NCBI GenBank assembly: GCA_017620875.1
Contig: JAGAUH010000009.1
Span: 1-5,052, forward strand
Source of the DNA: Clostridia bacterium
Lineage (GTDB): Bacteria; Bacillota; Clostridia; Christensenellales; Borkfalkiaceae
DNA: 5,052 nucleotides
Reading direction: 5' to 3'
Shown here: one piece after another, positions 1-5,013 of the stretch
Layout: the number at the start of each line of letters is the position of its first letter
Position numbering within the stretch: position 1 is the first letter of the stretch
Notes under the pieces: model-generated
What the model saw: the letters and a program-made list of their open reading frames with translations, nothing else
Told to the model about the DNA's origin: nothing
The model's database searches: none
Program-made: the position numbers and the translations under genes

Positions 1-332
1 TAGAGAGTATTTTTAGCATAGACGACGGTATGAAAAGACTTGGCGAAATTGCTTTGGTTGACTATTCTTCACCAATAAGGCAGTCCGGCGTGCTTTTTTA
101 CGAAACTCTTTTTGACGAAAACGCATCTTGCCACTTTGCGCTTGGTAAAAGTTTTTCTTCTTGCTATAAAAACGGCAATAATACGTCGGAAGAAGAATTG
201 TTAAAGGTTGGTTTAAACAAAAGCGATTCTCACGTAGATTTTATGGTTGGTACAAAAGATTTAAGTATTGTTGCAACTACTTTTAGCGGAGAAAAAATAG
301 AGATTTTTAAAAATGGAAAATGGACTTTTTAA
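1..332 (+). CDS. M29 family metallo-aminopeptidase, C-terminal part (5' end outside window)
   Basis: This is the last 109 residues of a peptidase of family M29 (AmpS/AmpT/PepS type), cytosolic enzymes that remove N-terminal amino acids using a two-metal centre. The frame is open to the left edge and reads SIDDGMKRLGEIALV, a family block, so the ATG at 30 is an internal Met and not a start. Counting that Met as 1, expected metal ligands are visible: Glu6 in LGEIALV, His35 in NASCHFALG and the His68/Asp70 pair in HVDFMVG. The Glu-to-His spacing of 29 equals that between Glu316 and His345 in the Thermus enzyme as I recall it. The conserved Tyr seven residues after this His is Phe42 here. The usual family length is about 370-415 residues, so most of the protein, including one Glu ligand, is off the edge. 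The stop overlaps the ribosome binding site of the next gene, implying co-transcription. The family call is secure; substrate preference is unknown. Confidence 0.9.
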   Translation, partial: ESIFSIDDGMKRLGEIALVDYSSPIRQSGVLFYETLFDENASCHFALGKSFSSCYKNGNNTSEEELLKVGLNKSDSHVDFMVGTKDLSIVATTFSGEKIEIFKNGKWTF

Positions 333-336
333 GGAG
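331..336 (+). promoter_or_regulatory. Ribosome binding site AAGGAG that sets the start of the next gene at 346
   Basis: AAGGAG lies 9 bases before the ATG at 346. An in-frame ATG at 313 would lie upstream of this site, overlap the aminopeptidase end and have no binding site of its own. The 346 start also begins the protein directly at the expected first strand of its heavy-metal-associated (HMA) type fold. The AA of the site is shared with the aminopeptidase TAA stop. Confidence 0.8.
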
Positions 337-345
337 TTAAAACAA

Positions 346-867
346 ATGGATTATAATTATATTTTGCAAAATTTAGAGCAAGAAAAATTTTCGGAATTAA
401 AAGAAAAATTATTGCAAATACAAGGCATAAAAGAACTTGATATTATCTTAGATAACGACAAGGTTAAACTTTGTTACAATCTAGAAAAAAATATTAGCGA
501 ATACGATATTTTCGTGCAAGTAGACAGCATATTGCAACAAGAAAATATAGATATCTCTTTCGAAGACGAAAAACCTTTGGCTATAAAAGAAGACGCTACA
601 GAGTCAAAGGCAGAAGAAACAAAAGTTCAAGAAAATTTAGACAAAAAGAAAAAGGGTAAACTTTTTAAACTGCCAGATTATACTTTTAGGCTTGCGCAAA
701 TTGTTCTTGCGGTTATTTTCTATTTAATCTTTTCGGATATTTGGGTTGTTACGGCAATAACTTTAGTGCTTGCTTCCTACGAAATTTTTTACGATACGCT
801 AACCGATATTTTTAAAAAGAAAATCACCGATAACGTGGTCGTGTGTTTAAGTATTATAATTTTATAA
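346..867 (+). CDS. N-terminal fragment of the P1B ATPase-like protein (HMA-like domain, TM1-TM2)
   Basis: The fragment has 173 residues, starting at the ATG preceded by AAGGAG. Residues 1-75 resemble an HMA metal-binding domain: YILQNL then EQEKF then SELKEKL. The metal ligands of the usual NLxCxxC motif are replaced by Gln12 and Phe15 (nucleotides 379-390). Residues 76-107 form a charged, lysine- and glutamate-rich linker. Hydrophobic segments lie at about 116-130 and 132-147, followed by YEIFYDTLTDIFKKKITDN. In P1B ATPases that position holds the conserved stretch linking the second and third membrane helices. The third helix begins at about 162 and is cut by TAA at 865-867. The fragment sits 13 bases behind the aminopeptidase and is probably in its operon. 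If translated alone it would be a small membrane protein with an unfinished helix. Function is unknown; metal binding through this domain is unlikely. Confidence 0.6.
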   Translation: MDYNYILQNLEQEKFSELKEKLLQIQGIKELDIILDNDKVKLCYNLEKNISEYDIFVQVDSILQQENIDISFEDEKPLAIKEDATESKAEETKVQENLDKKKKGKLFKLPDYTFRLAQIVLAVIFYLIFSDIWVVTAITLVLASYEIFYDTLTDIFKKKITDNVVVCLSIIIL

Positions 868-894
868 CTACTAAACCAAATAGGTTTTGCGTTT

Positions 895-2028
895 ATGCTT
901 GCTTGTGGTTTTGGCGTTATAAAAGTTATATCAATGGCAATTATTAGCATTTTCCGTCAAAAAAACTACGAACTATGTTACGTTGCTAATTTAGAAACGG
1001 CAGACGGGCAAGAAATCGAACTAGAGAGTGTACAAGAAAATCAACTTTTAAATTATAGCGGTAAAGTATTTTTAAAATGCGAAATTACCGATGGTCAAGC
1101 AGAAGTTAAAAGGGCAAGCGGTCAAGTAGAAACTCTATCTTGTGGCGATATATTATATTATGGCGACCAAATTGCAAAAAAACAAACTTTAGTGGTAAAA
1201 ACCCTAGAGAGTTTTGAAAGCAGTGGCTTAAAAGATAAAAAAGATTTGCAAAAATCTATTTTAGAGCAAGCCGACAAAAAAGGGCTTGGCAAAAAAGAAA
1301 GTATAGTTTATATTTGTCTTGCAATAGCGTCTTTATTATATATTTTTATAAAACCTGCATTTGCGGAGTACTATTTAAACGGACTTGTTTTCGACTCGGT
1401 TAAAGCCGTTACTATACTTGCATTTTCTTTCCCATTAGTAAACTTTTGGTGTGGGGCAAGGCAAGAACTACTTATTTACAAGTTAAATAAAAATATTACC
1501 TTTACAAACTTAAAAGCAATAAAAAGTTTCTTAAAAGTAAAGGGATTCGTTTATACGGAAGGGGTATTTTTATCTTCCGACGGCATTAAGCAAGATGCTT
1601 ACGGTATGCTTAGAGAATTAAAAGATTTGGGCGTATTAAGTCAAACCGCAATAGGCGATAGCGATACTTTAAACGACACTTGCGATAATTTAAAGTTAAA
1701 AAATAGACTAAACGCAACTAGCGGAGAAGAATACGAAAATTTAGTAAAAGATAGCCTACTTATCACCGAGCAAAACGCTAGTATTAATAACCAAGAATTA
1801 TTTTCTTACAATAAAGACGAAATTAGGGCAATACCTAAAACCGTTAGGGTAACAAAAAGGGCAAACTTATTAAAAAAGTTATCAACCGTACTTGGTTGGA
1901 GCGTGCAAATCGTAGCAATGGTACTTTCTCTTTCTGGGCTAGTTAGCATTGGTTGGTGTATGCTAGGTGGTTTAATCCTTACAGGATTATTAGGTTTAAT
2001 GCAATTATTCGAACTTGTAGAACTTTAA
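895..2028 (+). CDS. C-terminal fragment of the P1B ATPase-like protein (A-domain remnant, CPC-like site, P-domain remnant)
   Basis: The fragment has 377 residues from the first Met after the premature stop. The only upstream purine stretch is a weak AATAGG, so independent initiation is doubtful. Residues 1-20 are hydrophobic. Residues 33-130 follow an A domain: a DGQEIEL start, then SGQ at 75-77 (1117-1125) where TGE is expected, then SCGDILYYGDQI matching the usual VGDxVxxGxxN. Membrane segments lie at about 135-152 and 165-186. Phe-Pro-Leu at 179-181 (1429-1437) replaces Cys-Pro-Cys. YTEGVFL at 220-226 stands where FDKTGTLT is expected, about 43 residues after the CPC position, so the phosphorylated Asp is missing. 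Residues 239-262 (LRELKDLGVLSQTAIGDSDT) match the P-domain ELKxLGI...TGDN block. KDEIRAIPKTVRVTKRA at 307-323 matches the segment before the final helix pair at about 330-375. No terminator follows. The role is unknown and ATPase activity is not expected. Confidence 0.65.
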   Translation: MLACGFGVIKVISMAIISIFRQKNYELCYVANLETADGQEIELESVQENQLLNYSGKVFLKCEITDGQAEVKRASGQVETLSCGDILYYGDQIAKKQTLVVKTLESFESSGLKDKKDLQKSILEQADKKGLGKKESIVYICLAIASLLYIFIKPAFAEYYLNGLVFDSVKAVTILAFSFPLVNFWCGARQELLIYKLNKNITFTNLKAIKSFLKVKGFVYTEGVFLSSDGIKQDAYGMLRELKDLGVLSQTAIGDSDTLNDTCDNLKLKNRLNATSGEEYENLVKDSLLITEQNASINNQELFSYNKDEIRAIPKTVRVTKRANLLKKLSTVLGWSVQIVAMVLSLSGLVSIGWCMLGGLILTGLLGLMQLFELVEL

Positions 2029-2055
2029 AAATTTTAAAAAACTTTGTAAAAACGC

Positions 2056-2084
2056 TTGATTTTTAAAAATTATGGTGTTATACT
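2056..2084 (+). promoter_or_regulatory. Promoter of the TPP riboswitch-thiT unit
   Basis: The -35 element TTGATT (2056-2061) is separated by exactly 17 bases from the -10 element TATACT (2079-2084). A TG at 2076-2077, one base before the -10, makes it an extended -10. Transcription should begin near 2091, just ahead of the aptamer. The promoter lies only about 30 bases after the preceding gene, which shows no terminator, so some read-through into the riboswitch is also possible. Confidence 0.75.
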
Positions 2085-2097
2085 TTGCTCAAAATTA

Positions 2098-2180
2098 AAT
2101 AACCGCTGAGGGGTGCTGTAATAGGCTGAGATTATACCCTTTGAACCTGCCAAGATAATGCTTGAATGGAACAGAGTTTA
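2098..2180 (+). ncRNA. TPP riboswitch aptamer (THI element)
   Basis: The conserved core is present in order: GGGGTGC (2110-2116), GGCTGAGA (2124-2131), ACCCTTTGAACCTG (2136-2149), an ATAATG loop closed by CAAG/CTTG, and TGGAA (2167-2171). The CAAG/CTTG stem replaces the common CTGG/CCAG with pairing kept, as expected for a functional arm. The closing P1 stem (about AACCGCT with AGAGTTT) is imperfect with two mismatches, so the exact ends are approximate. The riboswitch binds thiamine pyrophosphate in the nascent mRNA. It sits between a promoter and terminator hairpins ahead of a thiamine transporter gene, the classical arrangement for repression by TPP. Confidence 0.95.
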
Positions 2181-2194
2181 AACTAAAACTATAC

Positions 2195-2225
2195 CCCCAA
2201 AAGTTTCTTTTGGGGTGTTTTTATT
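2195..2225 (+). terminator. Riboswitch-controlled intrinsic terminator
   Basis: A perfect 9-bp stem, CCCCAAAAG (2195-2203) with CTTTTGGGG (2207-2215), closes a TTT loop and is followed by TGTTTTTATTTTTT. It lies about 15-25 bases after the aptamer and is the likely expression platform. The aptamer strand GGGGT (2110-2114) is complementary to ACCCC (2193-2197), so in TPP-free RNA it could tie up the 5' arm and prevent termination. Confidence 0.85.
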
Positions 2226-2241
2226 TTTTAGTTGTCTTAAT

Positions 2242-2270
2242 CCCCGTAGCGTTTTTCTATGGGGCTTTTT
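2242..2270 (+). terminator. Second terminator-like hairpin in the thiT leader
   Basis: CCCCGTAG (2242-2249) pairs with CTATGGGG (2257-2264): eight pairs, one of them G-U, around the 7-base loop CGTTTTT. CTTTTT follows. It ends just before the thiT ribosome binding site. It may back up the first terminator or form part of a more complex switch; its separate role is not shown by the sequence. Confidence 0.6.
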
Positions 2271-2290
2271 AGCGGAAAAAGGAGGAATGT

Positions 2291-3421
2291 ATGCAAAATT
2301 TGTTGGCAGTCTATTTAATAGACAAAGTAGAGCCTTTCGCTAAATGGATAACTATTGCTATTTTTAGTTTGGCTCTTATTAGCATTATCGTTTCTATTTT
2401 CGTAGATAAATCTTTTACGATAAAACTACTTAAAATAGAAGGACTTTGCTTGTTGTTATATTCGCTACTTTTAGGAATATTTTTACTCTCGTTAGAAATT
2501 TCTAAAAAGTACGATACGGCTTATTTAGAAGATAATTGGGTAAATTTACAAATAATAAAACTAGTGTTCGTTCCGCTTGTGATAACGCTAAGTTTTGCGC
2601 TAATAACCGCGGTGCTTTTAGTAATCGTTAAAAATGCAAAGGCTAAAAAACTTTTAAGTATAATATTAGGCTCTGTTTTTGGTGTAATGGTAATTATTAG
2701 TTTAACGACCATTTCTATTTACTACTCAAAAAATATTTCTAACGACGGATATTATTCGGAAAAACTAAACAACGTTGGGCTATACGTCGGCGCGGTAGCG
2801 TTGGTTGCAATAGTTATCGTATGCGCTTTCATGTTTGGTAGAAAAGATAAAAAAGGCTTTAACACAAGGGCAATTGCCTTTGCAGGTATTACTATCGCAA
2901 TTAGTTTCGTGCTTAGTTATATTAAACTTTGGGAAATGCCACAAGGTGGTTCTATAACGCTAGTGTCTATGCTACCTATTATGATTTTTGCTTACGTTTA
3001 CGGTTGTAAAAAGGGTGTTTTAGTAGGTGCAATTTACGGACTATTACAAGCCATACAAGATCCGTTTATTATCCATCCCGCTCAGTTTATTTTAGATTAT
3101 CCGCTTGCGTTTAGTATGGTAGGATTCGTAGGCTTACTAAAAGATTTTAATTTCTTAAATAATTTACAACAAATTAAATTTGCTATTGGCGGTGTAATTT
3201 GCGGACTATTAAGATATATTAGCCACGTTTTAAGCGGTGTGTTTGCCTTTGGCGCTTACGCTCCTAGCGGACAAAGTGTTTTAACTTATTCTTTAATATA
3301 TAATACTTTCGTTTTCGTAGATATTTCGCTAGTTATAATAGTAGGGGTGTTAGTATTTTCTTCTAGGGCGTTTAAAAAGGTTATAGAAGATAAACAACAA
3401 GAGATTTCCGCCGAAAACTAA
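2291..3421 (+). CDS. thiT: ThiT, thiamine-binding S component of an ECF transporter, with an extra N-terminal membrane domain
   Basis: ThiT captures thiamine at the membrane and works with the shared ECF module (EcfT plus two ATPases, not in this window) for uptake. Residues from about 188 on are the ThiT core with six expected helices. Family blocks are LWEMPQGGSITLVSMLPI (213-230), YGLLQAIQDPFIIHPAQF (249-266), LDYPLAF (268-274) and RYISHVLSG through YSLIYN (308-338). His312, Tyr333 and Asn338 keep the spacing of thiamine-site residues His125, Tyr146 and Asn151 of Lactococcus ThiT as I recall it; the Trp133 position is Phe320. The normal family length is about 180-195 residues, but this protein has 376. 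Residues 1-187 add about five hydrophobic helices (near 20-38, 46-68, 90-114, 119-145, 163-183) that I do not recognise. The start is fixed by AAAGGAGG at 2278-2285; an internal Met at 182 has no binding site, supporting a true fusion. Control by the upstream TPP riboswitch agrees with the function. Confidence 0.93.
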   Translation: MQNLLAVYLIDKVEPFAKWITIAIFSLALISIIVSIFVDKSFTIKLLKIEGLCLLLYSLLLGIFLLSLEISKKYDTAYLEDNWVNLQIIKLVFVPLVITLSFALITAVLLVIVKNAKAKKLLSIILGSVFGVMVIISLTTISIYYSKNISNDGYYSEKLNNVGLYVGAVALVAIVIVCAFMFGRKDKKGFNTRAIAFAGITIAISFVLSYIKLWEMPQGGSITLVSMLPIMIFAYVYGCKKGVLVGAIYGLLQAIQDPFIIHPAQFILDYPLAFSMVGFVGLLKDFNFLNNLQQIKFAIGGVICGLLRYISHVLSGVFAFGAYAPSGQSVLTYSLIYNTFVFVDISLVIIVGVLVFSSRAFKKVIEDKQQEISAEN

Positions 3422-3476
3422 TAAAAAGCAGATATTTATTGCTAAAACGGAAAAAATACGCAAAAAAATGCAAAAT

Positions 3477-3509
3477 CCCTTATAAAAAAGCGTTTCTAGG
3501 GGTGTTTTT
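3477..3509 (+). terminator. Probable weak terminator after thiT
   Basis: CCCTTA (3477-3482) can pair with TAGGGG (3497-3502), six pairs with one G-U, and possibly a few A-T pairs inside the loop. TGTTTTT follows. The stem is short, so termination may be partial. The start of the next promoter lies three bases further on. Confidence 0.45.
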
Positions 3510-3511
3510 GG

Positions 3512-3540
3512 TTGACAAACAACTAAATTTTTGATAACCT
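3512..3540 (+). promoter_or_regulatory. Putative promoter of the 76-residue protein gene
   Basis: A perfect -35 TTGACA (3512-3517) is followed after 17 bases by TAACCT (3535-3540), a poor -10 with three of six matches. A TATAAA at 3546 is too far for this -35. The inverted repeat GACAAA (3514-3519) / TTTGTC (3540-3545) overlaps both elements and could be an operator. The -35 is convincing, the -10 is not. Confidence 0.45.
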
Positions 3541-3576
3541 TTGTCTATAAAACAAAATAAATAAGGAGAACCATTA

Positions 3577-3807
3577 ATGAAGAAGACTATTTGTAAAGTT
3601 ATTTACGATACTGCTACAGCTACGGAAATTAAGAGAGCTGCTCACGGATATTATGGTGATCCTGCCGGTTACGAAGAAGTTTTATACCAAACTCCAAAGG
3701 GAAACTACTTTATTTACGGAATTGGCGGAGCAGAAAGTAAATATCCAACAGAAACCATTACTAGACTTTCTAAAGATAAAGTTCAAGCATGGTTAGAAAA
3801 CAACTAA
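3577..3807 (+). CDS. Small conserved-looking protein of unknown function (76 residues)
   Basis: I do not recognise a named family. The protein is soluble, with no signal peptide or membrane segment. It starts MKKTICKVIYDTATATEIKRA, has a central GYYGDPAGYEEVLYQTPKGNYFIYGIGG block rich in aromatics and glycine, and ends in a charged helix-like tail (ITRLSKDKVQAWLENN). The single Cys6 is unpaired, so a zinc ribbon is unlikely. The middle block alternates in the way of a small beta-sheet protein (inference). AAGGAG (3563-3568) lies 8 bases before the ATG. The gene stands alone between its own putative promoter and a strong terminator. It uses more AAG, GCT and GGA codons than its neighbours, which may indicate high expression or a different origin. 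I am confident that it is real because of its signals and frame, and uncertain about everything functional. Confidence 0.8.
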   Translation: MKKTICKVIYDTATATEIKRAAHGYYGDPAGYEEVLYQTPKGNYFIYGIGGAESKYPTETITRLSKDKVQAWLENN

Positions 3808-3810
3808 TTA

Positions 3811-3842
3811 AAAAAATCGCATTTTTTAAATGCGATTTTTTT
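3811..3842 (+). terminator. Strong intrinsic terminator after the small protein gene
   Basis: A perfect 9-bp stem, ATCGCATTT (3816-3824) with AAATGCGAT (3828-3836), has a TTT loop and is extended by A-T pairs outward into a run of Ts on the 3' side. It begins a few bases after the TAA. The A-run on the left makes it able to work on the opposite strand too. Confidence 0.9.
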
Positions 3843-3849
3843 ATTTCTA

Positions 3850-3878
3850 TTGCAATATTATTCGTTTTTTTGTATAAT
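3850..3878 (+). promoter_or_regulatory. Promoter of the GH43 gene
   Basis: TTGCAA (3850-3855, four of six matches to TTGACA), a 17-base spacer and a consensus TATAAT (3873-3878) form a good housekeeping-type promoter, with transcription expected near 3885. A short dyad GGCA-CTT-TGCC (3888-3898) sits right after the expected start and might be an operator, but four pairs are too few to claim. I see no catabolite-response element. Confidence 0.7.
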
Positions 3879-3929
3879 AATAAGGTAGGCACTTTGCCAA
3901 AATAAAAAACGCTTATTTGGAGATTTTAT

Positions 3930-4859
3930 ATGAAGTTGTATCACAGAAAACCACAAGACAACGCACCTTTAGGTCAAGCAGATCCTTATATGATAAAGGC
4001 TAACGGCAATTATTACGTTTATGCCACTCATGAAAAGGGAGTTCAGTTATACAAAAGTTCTTCTTTGTTTGGCGAATGGGAATTTTTAGGTTTTTGTTAT
4101 AGTAGAGAATGCGAAGTTAGTTATTGGGCGCCATCCGTTATAGAGTTAGACGGCGTGTTTTATATGTACTATTCTACAAGATACGTTGGCAACGACGACG
4201 TTCACTCTCACCGCATAAAAGTTGCTACTTCTACCTCGCCAGAAGGACCGTTTGAGTTTAAGTGCGAACTTTTAGAGCCGTTTAGTATAGATGCTCACGT
4301 TATTAAAGACGATACGGGCTTATATATTTTCTATTGCAATAACGATTACGATAGCGTTAGAGCAGGCACTTTTATTATGCTAGATAAAATGGTAGATCCT
4401 TTCACGGTAGAAGGTAAGCCTGTTAGAGTAGTAGTTTCTTCTTTAGACGAAGAAATTTTCCAAAAGGATAGGTTTAAAGTTGGTCAACATTGGCACACTA
4501 TCGAAGGTGCATTTTATTTTAAAGAAGGTGATTATCACTACGTTATGTATAGTGGTTCCGCTTACGAAAAAGAAACTTATTTTATCGGATATTCGGTTGC
4601 TAAAGGCGAAACCGACGATTTAAGAAAATTAAACTTTAAAAAATATCCGGACGATAACACTTATAAACCGCTAGTTTGCAAAAACGAATATCTAGAGGGT
4701 TCTGGGCATAATAGCGTTATAGTAGATAACGGCAAATATTATTGCATTTACCACGCAAGAGATATTGGCGAACCCGTAAAAGACCAAGATACTCGTACCT
4801 TTAGGGCGGACGAAATGGTGGTGGATAATGGAGTGTTATCGGTAACCCTAACAAAATAA
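3930..4859 (+). CDS. Family 43 glycoside hydrolase (cytosolic beta-xylosidase / alpha-arabinofuranosidase type)
   Basis: GH43 enzymes are five-bladed beta-propellers that cleave xylo- or arabino-configured sugars with inversion. The 309 residues match a single catalytic domain with no added binding module. The catalytic set is visible: Asp18 in GQADPYMI (general base), Asp121 in SIDAHVI (pKa-tuning Asp) and Glu192 in WHTIEGAFYF (general acid). His260 in GSGHNSVIVDNGKYYCIYHARD lies in the block that usually supplies the central His. YWAPSVIELDGVFYMYYS (65-82) is another family block. There is no signal peptide or lipobox, so it should act in the cytosol on imported oligosaccharides. The start is preceded by TTTGGAGA with GGAG ending 7 bases before the ATG. 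It has its own promoter and no sugar transporter or regulator in the window. Family 43 is secure; the subfamily and exact substrate cannot be decided here. Confidence 0.92.
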   Translation: MKLYHRKPQDNAPLGQADPYMIKANGNYYVYATHEKGVQLYKSSSLFGEWEFLGFCYSRECEVSYWAPSVIELDGVFYMYYSTRYVGNDDVHSHRIKVATSTSPEGPFEFKCELLEPFSIDAHVIKDDTGLYIFYCNNDYDSVRAGTFIMLDKMVDPFTVEGKPVRVVVSSLDEEIFQKDRFKVGQHWHTIEGAFYFKEGDYHYVMYSGSAYEKETYFIGYSVAKGETDDLRKLNFKKYPDDNTYKPLVCKNEYLEGSGHNSVIVDNGKYYCIYHARDIGEPVKDQDTRTFRADEMVVDNGVLSVTLTK

Positions 4860-4860
4860 A

Positions 4861-5013
4861 CTTCCTATAACATACGCAATACTGCGTAAAGTAAAATCGT
4901 ATATTTACTACGTTCTACTTTGTCAGGCTCCGTCTAACTGCAGTTATGTACAGACGTACACGCCTTTGTTGGTACTCGCCTTTCGCGTATAACTTGCAAC
5001 TATGCAATTTTAC
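4861..5013. repeat. Non-coding structured repeat element with terminal inverted repeats
   Basis: This stretch holds no credible gene but many repeats. GTAAAATCGTATA (4891-4903) and TATGCAATTTTAC (5001-5013) are imperfect inverted repeats (11 of 13) enclosing about 97 bases. Other dyads are TACGCA/TGCGTA (4873-4888), GTAAA/TTTAC (4891-4908), AAAGTA/TACTTT (4888-4921), CGTCT/AGACG (4931-4956), TGTAC/GTACA (4947-4960) and TTGCA/TGCAA (4994-5007). The perfect 12-base palindrome TAACTGCAGTTA lies at 4935-4946. By my count 31 of 60 bases in 4921-4980 are G or C, well above neighbouring coding DNA. It resembles a dispersed intergenic repeat or small non-autonomous mobile element; copy number cannot be judged from one window, and the ends are approximate. 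Confidence 0.5.
4956..4987. repeat. Two tandem imperfect 16-base repeats
   Basis: GTACACGCCTTTGTTG (4956-4971) is followed directly by GTACTCGCCTTTCGCG (4972-4987). Twelve of 16 positions match, and the first 12 differ at one position only. They lie inside the larger structured element. Confidence 0.6.

Larger units (their letters stand above)
346..2028 (+). pseudogene. Degenerate P1B-type (heavy-metal) P-type ATPase, interrupted by one in-frame TAA
   Basis: The two open stretches 346-867 and 895-2028 are in the same frame. Only the TAA at 865-867 and nine sense codons (868-894) separate them, so read together they form one 560-codon frame. The order follows a P1B ATPase: N-terminal HMA-like domain, charged linker, membrane pair, A-domain-like segment, membrane segments with a CPC-like site, remnant P domain, and a C-terminal membrane pair. 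Known members have about 620-720 residues; this is shorter because the nucleotide-binding domain is nearly absent. CxxC, TGE, CPC and DKTGT are all substituted, so ion pumping by ATP hydrolysis is not expected. A neutral pseudogene this diverged should carry many stops and frameshifts in AT-rich DNA, yet only one is seen. This suggests a retained non-catalytic role followed by a recent nonsense change, a sequencing error, or readthrough. The family assignment is from recognised motif spacing, not from a search. Confidence 0.7.

Noticed and set aside
30..332. A separate 100-residue protein starting at ATG 30
   Set aside because: The frame continues upstream to the window edge with M29 family residues, so this is the C-terminal part of a longer enzyme.
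313..345. An upstream in-frame ATG at 313 as the start of the ATPase-like gene
   Set aside because: It overlaps the aminopeptidase end and lacks a ribosome binding site, while the ATG at 346 has AAGGAG at 9 bases.
2175..2184. The 10-base palindrome AGTTTAAACT after the aptamer
   Set aside because: It is all A-T except its outer part and overlaps the P1 region; no role can be supported.
2103..2275. CCGCT (2103-2107) before the aptamer complementary to AGCGG (2271-2275) before the thiT binding site
   Set aside because: Five bases are likely to match by chance over this distance, and the aptamer and terminators already explain control.
2521..2712. A 63-residue reading frame on the minus strand
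   Set aside because: It lies wholly inside thiT, has no binding site or family features, and is a shadow of the real gene.
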